64,000 bases of DNA. Origin: Streptomyces sp. Je 1-79 (GTDB taxonomy: Bacteria; Actinomycetota; Actinomycetes; Streptomycetales; Streptomycetaceae). Positions 58,308 through 64,000 of the stretch are shown piece after piece (the first letter of the stretch is position 1; each line of letters begins with the position of its first letter). The notes under the pieces are model-generated. The model searched no databases and was not told the origin of the DNA. It saw only the letters and a list, made by a program, of their open reading frames with translations. The stretch covers positions 1 through 64,000 of the forward strand of contig NZ_JAMGSL010000017.1 in assembly GCF_025195125.1 (NCBI RefSeq), read 5' to 3'. The position numbers were made by a program, and so were the translations under genes.

Positions 58308-59720
58308 ATGCCCACGCCCGAGATCCCCCTGTCCCGACGCGCCTTCGGCGGGGCGGCCGTCGGTGCCGCCGCCGTCGGCGCGCTGGGTGCCGGCACCGCG
58401 CAGGCCGCCGTCGGCACCGCGCAGGCCGGGGAGCGGCCGTTCCGTGCCGCTCGCGGCCGGCACTCCCGGCGGCCGAACATCCTGTTCATCCTCGGCGACG
58501 ACCTCGGCTGGGCCGACCTGTCCTCCTACGGGTCCCCGCACATCCGGACCCCGCACCTGGACCGCCTCGCCCGCCAGGGCGTCCGGTTCACGAACGCCTA
58601 CTCCGGCTCCGCGACCTGCTCCCCGACCCGCTTCAGCCTCTACACGGGCCGCTTCCCCGGCCGTACCAAGGGCGGGCTCGCCGAGCCGATCGCCGACAGG
58701 TCCGTCGGTCTGGAGCCGACCCACCCCACGCTCGCCTCCCGGCTGCGCGAGGCCGGGTACGCCACCGCCCTCATCGGCAAGTGGCACTGCGGCTACCTCC
58801 CCGACTACTCCCCCACGCGCTCGGGCTGGGACGAGTTCTTCGGCAACTTCGGCGGCGCCCTGGAGTACTACTCCAAGCTGGGCCTCGGCGGCGAGTACGA
58901 CCTCTACGAGGGAGACGCCGAGTACAAGGACCTGCGCTACTACACCCGGATCCTGACCGAGCGGGCGAGCGAGTACGTGGCCCGGGACCACGAGCAGCCC
59001 TGGCTGCTCAACCTCAACTTCACCACCCCCCACTGGCCGTGGATCGCCGACGGCGACGAGGAGGCGAGCGCCGAGATCGTCCGGCGGATCAAGGCGGGCG
59101 ACCGCTCCGCCCTCTGGCACCAGGACGGCGGCTCGATCGAGAAGTACACGGAGATGGTCGAGGACCTCGACCGGTCGGTGGGCGAGGTCCTGCGGGCGCT
59201 GAGGCGCTCGGGCCAGGAGGAGGACACGCTCGTCTTCTTCGCCAGCGACAACGGCGGCGAGCGGTTCTCGTACAACTGGCCGCTCGCCGGGAACAAGGGC
59301 TCGCTCCAGGAAGGCGGCATCCGCGTGCCGTCCGTCCTTCGCTGGCCCGCCCGGATCGACGGCGGACAGGTCAGCGACCTGCCGGTGTACACCCCCGACT
59401 GGACGGCGACCCTGCTCGAACTGGGCGGCGCCCGCCCCCACCCCGCCTTCCCGCTCGACGGCACCAGCCTCGCCGGCCACCTGCTGCGCGGCGAGCGGGT
59501 CGCCGAGCGCGACCTGTTCTGGCGGGTGCGCGGCGAGCGGGCGCTGCGCCGCGGCGACTGGAAGTACTACCGGGGCAGGAGCGGGCGCGACCAGCTCTTC
59601 GACCTGACCGAGGACGCCCGCGAACAGGCGGACCGCGCCCCGTTCGAGCCGGAGCGGCTCGCCGCACTGCGGGCGGCGTGGGAACGGACGGACGCCGGTC
59701 TGCTGCCGTACGCGTCCTGA
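58308..59720 (+). CDS. Tat-exported type I sulfatase
   Basis: 470 aa from ATG 58308, after AAGGAG. Tat signal LSRRAFGGAAVGAAAVGALG. The sulfatase fold starts ILFILGDDLGWADLSSYGSP with metal-binding Asp pair; SATCSPTRFSLYTGRFPG holds the CxPTR motif whose Cys becomes formylglycine, so a maturase elsewhere in the genome is needed. GKWHCGYLPDYSPT and FFASDNGGERF add further active-site residues. It should release sulfate from external esters. The upstream Cys leader peptide suggests induction by cysteine shortage. Confidence 0.92.
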   Translation: MPTPEIPLSRRAFGGAAVGAAAVGALGAGTAQAAVGTAQAGERPFRAARGRHSRRPNILFILGDDLGWADLSSYGSPHIRTPHLDRLARQGVRFTNAYSGSATCSPTRFSLYTGRFPGRTKGGLAEPIADRSVGLEPTHPTLASRLREAGYATALIGKWHCGYLPDYSPTRSGWDEFFGNFGGALEYYSKLGLGGEYDLYEGDAEYKDLRYYTRILTERASEYVARDHEQPWLLNLNFTTPHWPWIADGDEEASAEIVRRIKAGDRSALWHQDGGSIEKYTEMVEDLDRSVGEVLRALRRSGQEEDTLVFFASDNGGERFSYNWPLAGNKGSLQEGGIRVPSVLRWPARIDGGQVSDLPVYTPDWTATLLELGGARPHPAFPLDGTSLAGHLLRGERVAERDLFWRVRGERALRRGDWKYYRGRSGRDQLFDLTEDAREQADRAPFEPERLAALRAAWERTDAGLLPYAS

Positions 59721-59744
59721 GGTTCCCCGGGGCCCCGGCCTTCC

Positions 59745-60587
59745 CTACGGTGTCGCGCTCGCGGCGGGCTTCGCCGTCGCGGCGAAGCCCTGGCCGTCGG
59801 CGCCGGTGAGGGTCAGGGTGCGGTGGCGCAGCTCGTACGAGAGGGGTCCGTCGAGGAGCTCGTACAGCTTGGTCTCCAGCTCCATCTGCGGGCCCGAGCA
59901 GATCATGCGCGTGGTCGCGACCGGCCCCGTGACGGTGAGGGTCTCGGCGGTGACCTTCGCCGTGGCCGTGAACCGGTTGCAGCCCAGGTTGCCGCGGACC
60001 CGGCCCTCCTTGTCGATGACGAACGTGGCCTTGCCCTCGCTGCCCTGGGGCAGCGAGGCGGCCGTGCCGTCGGAGACCAGGGAGTCGACGGTCCAGGTGG
60101 TGCCGTTGAGCGGGGCGGCCGGTTCGGAGGTCAGGGCGAGGACGTTCTTGCCGTCGGGCGAGGTGAGGGTGAGCCGGTCGCCGTCGACCCGCGCCTTCAG
60201 CGCGCCGGTGAGGGCCTTCTGCAGGACCGCCTCGAAGGCTCCCCGCTCACCGGGACACGCCATCTCGGTGCCCTGGCCCTGCTTCACGGTGACCGTGTCC
60301 CCCCGCACCGACACCTCGGCGCCGAAGCCGTTGCAGCCGCTGTTCCCGGACGCCTTGCCGTCCGCGGCGATCGCGATGTGGGCGCCGTCGGGCGCCCGGG
60401 TCTCCTTGCCCGCCACCGTCACCGTGTCGAAGGCCCAGTGGGCTCCGGCGACGGGCACGTCAGGTGCGACGGAGCCGGCCCCCGGCTCGGAGCCGGGGTC
60501 GGAGCCGGACTTCTGGGTGCCGCACGCCGAGAGCACGACGAGCGAGGCCAGAACGGCGGTGGCTGCGGTGGTGCGTGTCTTCAGCAT
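59745..60587 (-). CDS. Lipoprotein with two META/HslJ domains
   Basis: 280 aa. Lipoprotein signal TAVLASLVVLSACGTQ with lipobox LSAC. Two META domains follow: the first around HWAFDTVTVAGKETRAPDGA with NSGCNGFGAEV, the second around LNGTTWTVDSLVSDGTAASL with GNLGCNRFTA; each has a Cys in a GCN motif paired with a later Cys (EMACPG, RMICSG). The family is linked to envelope stress and heat or antibiotic tolerance, but mechanism is unclear. Confidence 0.88.
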   Translation of the reverse strand: MLKTRTTAATAVLASLVVLSACGTQKSGSDPGSEPGAGSVAPDVPVAGAHWAFDTVTVAGKETRAPDGAHIAIAADGKASGNSGCNGFGAEVSVRGDTVTVKQGQGTEMACPGERGAFEAVLQKALTGALKARVDGDRLTLTSPDGKNVLALTSEPAAPLNGTTWTVDSLVSDGTAASLPQGSEGKATFVIDKEGRVRGNLGCNRFTATAKVTAETLTVTGPVATTRMICSGPQMELETKLYELLDGPLSYELRHRTLTLTGADGQGFAATAKPAASATP

Positions 60588-60645
60588 GGGGATGGGACGG
60601 GCGAACGGTACGGACGGTTCCGCCCGCCTTCTCCCACGGAGCCGC

Positions 60646-61434
60646 TCAGCCCATCAGAGGCAGCAGGGCGGCGAGGTCCGCCCGCTCCCCGCTCGCGCCG
60701 ACCCGCGCCGCGTCCAGCTCCTGCGCCCACCGCGCCCGGCCGGTCGCCAGTCGGATCCAGGTGAGCGGATCGGTCTCGACGACGTTGGGCGGCGTGCCGC
60801 GGGTGTGGCGCGGCCCCTCCACGCACTGCACGACCGCGAAGGGCGGGACCCGCACCTCGACCGCCCCGCCCGGGGCCTTCACCGCGAGCGCGTCGGCGAG
60901 CAGCCGGGTGCAGGCGGCCAGGGCCTGACGGTCGTACGGGATGTCCAGGCCGGTCGCCGCGTTGAGGTCGTCGGTGTGGACGACGAGCTCGACGGTACGG
61001 GTCACCAGGAAGTCCGCGAGCCGCATGGCACCGAACCGCATCAGGACGAGCCGCTCGTCGGGGACCCCGGCGATCCGCTCCTCGTACAGCGCGGCCGTCC
61101 GCGCGAACAGACCGGGCAGGTCGTCCGTGTCGATCGCCCGGGTGTCCTCGTCGATCCGCGCGGCGGCGGTCGCCGTCGCCGCGGGCCAGTCCAGCAGGGC
61201 GAGTTCACGCTCGGCCGGCTCGGGCTCGCCGAGCGCGCGGGCGACGGAGCCGACCGCCGTCGTCAGGTGCGCGGCCAGCTCCCGTACCGTCCACCGCCCC
61301 AGCCGGGTCGGGCCGTCGAGCTGCTTCTCCGTGAGCCCGTCCACGGCCGTGCGTACGTTCTCGAACTGGGCGAGCACGGCGGCCCGGGTCTTCGCGGAGT
61401 CGTAGCTGCGGATGCGCTTCTTGGCCGGTGGCAT
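60646..61434 (-). CDS. Maleylpyruvate isomerase/mycothiol-dependent family protein
   Basis: 262 aa. The N-terminal DinB-like four-helix bundle (about 30-160) has the metal-binding His pattern WTVRELAAHLTTAVGSVARA and ELVVHTDDLNAATGL. A C-terminal SCP2-like domain (about 170-262) follows. Such proteins include mycothiol-dependent isomerases and S-transferases. Which substrate this one handles cannot be told. Confidence 0.8.
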   Translation of the reverse strand: MPPAKKRIRSYDSAKTRAAVLAQFENVRTAVDGLTEKQLDGPTRLGRWTVRELAAHLTTAVGSVARALGEPEPAERELALLDWPAATATAAARIDEDTRAIDTDDLPGLFARTAALYEERIAGVPDERLVLMRFGAMRLADFLVTRTVELVVHTDDLNAATGLDIPYDRQALAACTRLLADALAVKAPGGAVEVRVPPFAVVQCVEGPRHTRGTPPNVVETDPLTWIRLATGRARWAQELDAARVGASGERADLAALLPLMG

Positions 61435-61511
61435 GGGGGCGAGGGTAGTCGGAGACTGGAAGGGGAGGGTTCCGGCACCGCACCTATTCGCCTGAGAGGG
61501 GTCGATCAGCC

Positions 61512-61916
61512 ATGGCTGAGCACCCTGACACCGCCCTGGTCCGCCGGGGCTACGAAGCGTTCTCCCAGGGAGACATGGACACCCTCCGGTCGCTGATGAC
61601 CTCGGACTGCACCCACCATTCGCCGGGTGACAACCGGATAGCCGGGCATCACAAGGGCCTGGACAACTGCGTCGCCTACTACGGGCAGCTCGGCGAGCTC
61701 ACCCACGGCACCATGCGTGTCGACCTCAAGAGCATCACCGTCGACGGCCGCGGGCACGCCATAGCGGCCCACAGGTTCCACGCCGACCGCGGCGACCGCG
61801 GGATCGAGATGGACGGCGCGCTCTTCTTCACCATCGTCGGCGGCAAGATCACTGACATCGACGAGTGTGTCGAGGACATGGACGAGAACGACGCGTTCTG
61901 GGGTCAGGCCGAGTAG
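61512..61916 (+). CDS. SnoaL/NTF2-like protein
   Basis: 134 aa from ATG 61512. A single cone-shaped NTF2-like domain: LVRRGYEAFSQGDMDTLRSL, then CTHHSPGDNRIAGHHKG and FFTIVGGKITDIDECVED. Such domains act as small-molecule isomerases, hydrolases or binding proteins. Its 3' end overlaps the convergent M23 gene by 13 bp. Confidence 0.85.
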   Translation: MAEHPDTALVRRGYEAFSQGDMDTLRSLMTSDCTHHSPGDNRIAGHHKGLDNCVAYYGQLGELTHGTMRVDLKSITVDGRGHAIAAHRFHADRGDRGIEMDGALFFTIVGGKITDIDECVEDMDENDAFWGQAE

Positions 61917-62737
61917 GCGGAAGGTTCCGGCGCCACGAACGTCTCGCGGTTCTTCGGCACGCCGACCCCGCGCCAGGTGAACGGCACGCCCCGCGCCGTG
62001 TCCAGGTCCGGGCCGTCCATCAGCTGGAAGTGCACGTGCGGCTCGGTGGAGTTGCCGGAGTTGCCGCACCGGGCGAGTTCCTGCCCGGCCACCACCCGGT
62101 CGCCCGGCCGCACGGTGAGCGAGCCGCGCTTGAGATGCGCGTACATCGCGTACGTACCGTCGCCGAGTTCGAGGATCACGTGGTTCCCGGTGACGCGGCG
62201 CGCCCCGGACAGAGCACGGACGGTGGCCTCGATCAGCATCAGATAGACCAGGGCGGGCAGCGAGTTGCGGCTGAGGTGGTCGCGCTGTCCGTCCTCGGCG
62301 TGCACGACGGTCGCGTCGGCCACCGCGAGCAGCGGGGCGCCGAAGGCGGGGAAGTCCCGGCTCCGGCGGGCCACCGGCCACAGCAGGGCGAAGGCGGGGC
62401 GGGGCCGTGCCTCGTCCTCCTCGACGATGTCGATGGCGTACGTCTGACCGAACTGGTGGGTGCCGTGGCTGGGCGTGCGGTCCGCCGGGCTGTTCAGCGC
62501 CGACCATCGGCCGCTCACGGGCGGGTCCACCTCCACCGCGGCCCTGGCCGGCGCCAGGGCGGCCTGCCTGCGGGCGGTCACGGAGAGCGTGATCCCGAGC
62601 GCGGCCGCGGCGATCGCCGGCAGCCAGCCCGCCCAGTACGGATACGGCAGGTCGACGAAGGGCGAGGCGACCGCCTGCGCGACGAAGACCAGCCAGAGGA
62701 GGCGGTGGAGGACCACCGCGAACTTGCGTGCGGACAT
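61904..62737 (-). CDS. Membrane-bound M23-family peptidase-like protein
   Basis: 277 aa. Two N-terminal membrane helices (about 8-30 and 38-58) precede a LytM-type domain with GTHQFGQTYAIDIV (His and Asp ligands), DGTYAMYAHLKRGSLTVRPG and EPHVHFQLMDG. Unlike the peptidase at 22196 there is no coiled coil or riboswitch. Probably 51 bp downstream of the ArsR gene and co-transcribed with it. Confidence 0.85.
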   Translation of the reverse strand: MSARKFAVVLHRLLWLVFVAQAVASPFVDLPYPYWAGWLPAIAAAALGITLSVTARRQAALAPARAAVEVDPPVSGRWSALNSPADRTPSHGTHQFGQTYAIDIVEEDEARPRPAFALLWPVARRSRDFPAFGAPLLAVADATVVHAEDGQRDHLSRNSLPALVYLMLIEATVRALSGARRVTGNHVILELGDGTYAMYAHLKRGSLTVRPGDRVVAGQELARCGNSGNSTEPHVHFQLMDGPDLDTARGVPFTWRGVGVPKNRETFVAPEPSAYSA

Positions 62738-62788
62738 GATCGTTCCCCCTGAACGATTGAACGACTGCGGTTACGGACGGGCCTGCGG

Positions 62789-63295
62789 TTACGGACGGGC
62801 CGCGGTGAGGACCACCAGGAGCGGGACGACCCGGGCTCCCGGAACCTCGTAGCGGCCCCGTCCCGTGGTGTGGAGCCAGCCGGCGCCGGTCAGTTGACGC
62901 AGGTGGTGGTAGATCTGGCCGGTCGTGCCCGTCTCCTCCAGCTCCGCCAGTTCGGCGGCCGTGCGCCGGCCGCCGACGATCTCCCGCAGCAGCCGGAGCC
63001 GTACGGGATGACCGAGCGCGGCGAACGACTCGGCCGTCTCGGCCCAGTCCCCGTCGAGCAGCCGCTCGGTGAACGCGCCGAACTGCCACTCGTACCGCTC
63101 CTCGGTCGGCAGTCGGACCGACCCCGTGAACAGCACCGCGCCGTCCTCGCCCGGCGCGCCCGCCTCGGCGATCTGCGCCTTGAGCCCCTCCAGGGCCCAG
63201 AACGTGGCGTCGACGACCTCGGGCGCGGGGCGCTCAGCGCCTTCCAGGGCCGCCATCCGCCGTTCCAGCGCGGCGACCCGCTCTTCCAGCTCCAT
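62789..63295 (-). CDS. ArsR-family regulator
   Basis: 168 aa from ATG 63295. A short coiled coil (MELEERVAALERRMAALEG) and an 80-residue linker precede a winged helix: FAALGHPVRLRLLREIVGGR, then ELEETGTTGQIYHHLRQLTG. There are no metal-type Cys ligands, so a non-metal signal is likely. It starts 5 bp from a perfect palindromic operator, implying autoregulation, and leads into the M23 gene, its probable target. Confidence 0.87.
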   Translation of the reverse strand: MELEERVAALERRMAALEGAERPAPEVVDATFWALEGLKAQIAEAGAPGEDGAVLFTGSVRLPTEERYEWQFGAFTERLLDGDWAETAESFAALGHPVRLRLLREIVGGRRTAAELAELEETGTTGQIYHHLRQLTGAGWLHTTGRGRYEVPGARVVPLLVVLTAARP

Positions 63296-63299
63296 ACGT

Positions 63300-63325
63300 C
63301 GAGATTACGTAATTACGTAATCTCG
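63300..63325. promoter_or_regulatory. Perfect 26-bp palindromic ArsR operator
   Basis: The AT-rich sequence has half-site CGAGATTACGTAA and is an exact palindrome about 5 bp upstream of the ArsR start codon. Its composition contrasts sharply with the surrounding DNA. A repressor dimer site overlapping the promoter is the simplest reading. Confidence 0.75.
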
Positions 63326-63344
63326 CGCAAGCAGGGAACGAGAA

Positions 63345-63380
63345 AGCCCCCGCCCGGACCCGAAGGTCCGGACAGGGGCT
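63345..63380 (-). terminator. Terminator of purL
   Basis: AGCCCC...GGGGCT outer arms and GTCCGGACC/GGTCCGGGC inner arms form an imperfect stem with a TTCG loop just downstream of the purL stop codon. Confidence 0.75.
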
Positions 63381-63395
63381 CCCGCGATGCTCGTA

Positions 63396-64000
63396 TCAGG
63401 CCAGCAGAGCCGGGATCGTCGCCTCGTGCGCCGCGCGCAGCTCGCTCAGCGCGATGCTGAACTCGCCCTGCACGTCGATCTCCTCGCCGTCCACGACACC
63501 GATCCGCGCCGCCGGGAGACCCCGCGCGCCGCACATGTCGGTGAAGCGGAGCTCCTCGCTGCGCGGGACGGACACGACCGCACGGCCGGCCGACTCGCTG
63601 AAGAGGAACGTGAAGGCGTCCAGGCCGTCCGGGACGACCAGGCGCGCGCCCGTGCCGCCCCGCAGGCAGGACTCGACGACCGCCTGGACCAGACCGCCGT
63701 CCGACAGGTCGTGCGCCGCGTCGATCATGCCGTCGCGGGAGGCCGAGATCAGGATCTCGCCGAGCAGCTTCTCCCGGTCGAGGTCCACGGCCGGCGGCAG
63801 ACCGCCGAGGTGCTGGTGGATCACCTCGGACCAGGCAGAGCCGCCGAACTCCTCACGCGTGTCGCCGAGCAGGTAGAGGAGCTGGCCCTCTTCCGCGAAG
63901 GCGATCGGCGTACGGCGGTTGACGTCGTCGATCACACCGAGCACGGCCACGACCGGCGTCGGGTGGATGGCGACCTCGCCCGTCTGGTTGTACAGCGAGA
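63396..64000 (-). CDS. purL: Phosphoribosylformylglycinamidine synthase PurL, C-terminal part
   Basis: The last 201 codons; the 5' part lies beyond the right edge. PurL makes FGAM from FGAR, glutamine and ATP. The visible part carries [40 protein letters not shown] and [19 protein letters not shown], the second ATPase-like half of the small PurL type that works with PurQ and PurS. Same direction as purF and purM but separated by six unrelated genes. Confidence 0.95.
   Translation of the reverse strand, partial: SLYNQTGEVAIHPTPVVAVLGVIDDVNRRTPIAFAEEGQLLYLLGDTREEFGGSAWSEVIHQHLGGLPPAVDLDREKLLGEILISASRDGMIDAAHDLSDGGLVQAVVESCLRGGTGARLVVPDGLDAFTFLFSESAGRAVVSVPRSEELRFTDMCGARGLPAARIGVVDGEEIDVQGEFSIALSELRAAHEATIPALLA

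Overview
This is a high-GC actinobacterial chromosome segment, almost certainly Streptomyces. It carries a BldC homologue, a probable AtrA, an AfsR-like regulator, many GTG/TTG starts, rare TTA codons limited to regulatory and accessory genes, a ydaO-type riboswitch upstream of a cell-wall hydrolase, and a valine dehydrogenase. Gene order matches, from memory, the S. coelicolor SCO4122 to SCO4079 interval, so most of the window is conserved core chromosome. Assignments rest on reading motifs and context; no database search was run.

Layout. 1-610: promoters and leader of a ribosomal RNA operon running leftward out of the window. 663-4482: MarR/MFS divergent pair, then a PAS-PP2C-ATPase phosphatase; a 203-bp MITE-like insertion sits exactly on the CTAG that supplies the stop codons of the two convergent genes. 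4589-13118: type II NADH dehydrogenase, atrA, an ECF sigma factor fused to a zinc-finger/transmembrane/proline-rich/NPCBM tail, and a giant AfsR-type regulator. 13266-20981: asparagine-synthetase-like protein, TTA-containing sporulation-associated regulator, lhgO, trmB, PrsW-like protease. 21084-26738: aldo/keto reductase, riboswitch-controlled M23 peptidase, PP2C phosphatase, tRNA-fMet, rhodanese, ECF41/SigJ-type sigma factor. 26882-28696: alkyl sulfatase.

28787-33473 is a small foreign island inserted at the 3' end of tRNA-Lys(TTT): a 36-bp copy of the tRNA end (one mismatch) marks the far boundary. It has no integrase and holds an Xre-TPR regulator divergent from a flavoprotein, a coiled-coil membrane protein, a run of tiny (partly overlapping) genes, a glycine-rich-domain-like protein and a methyltransferase. 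Two of its genes contain TTA codons.

33589-46618: two tandem paralogous secreted FG-GAP proteins with TTG starts, a DEAD-box helicase with an arginine/glycine-rich repeat tail, a Pro-rich lipoprotein, a minimal zincin, tRNA-Glu/Asp/Phe, and a CcdA-like/DsbA-like redox operon. 46719-54950: hrpA, tRNA-Asp, bldC, vdh, DUF3073. 55098-64000: purine genes purM, purF and the 3' part of purL, interrupted by a Tat-exported sulfatase behind an apparently leaderless Cys-containing leader peptide, a META lipoprotein, a maleylpyruvate-isomerase-family protein, a SnoaL-like protein, a second M23 peptidase and an ArsR regulator with a perfect palindromic operator.

Themes: developmental and antibiotic control (atrA, AfsR-like, bldC, TTA codons), cell-envelope stress and remodelling (riboswitch-M23, ECF-NPCBM, PrsW), and sulfur scavenging (alkyl sulfatase, rhodanese, sulfatase with attenuator).
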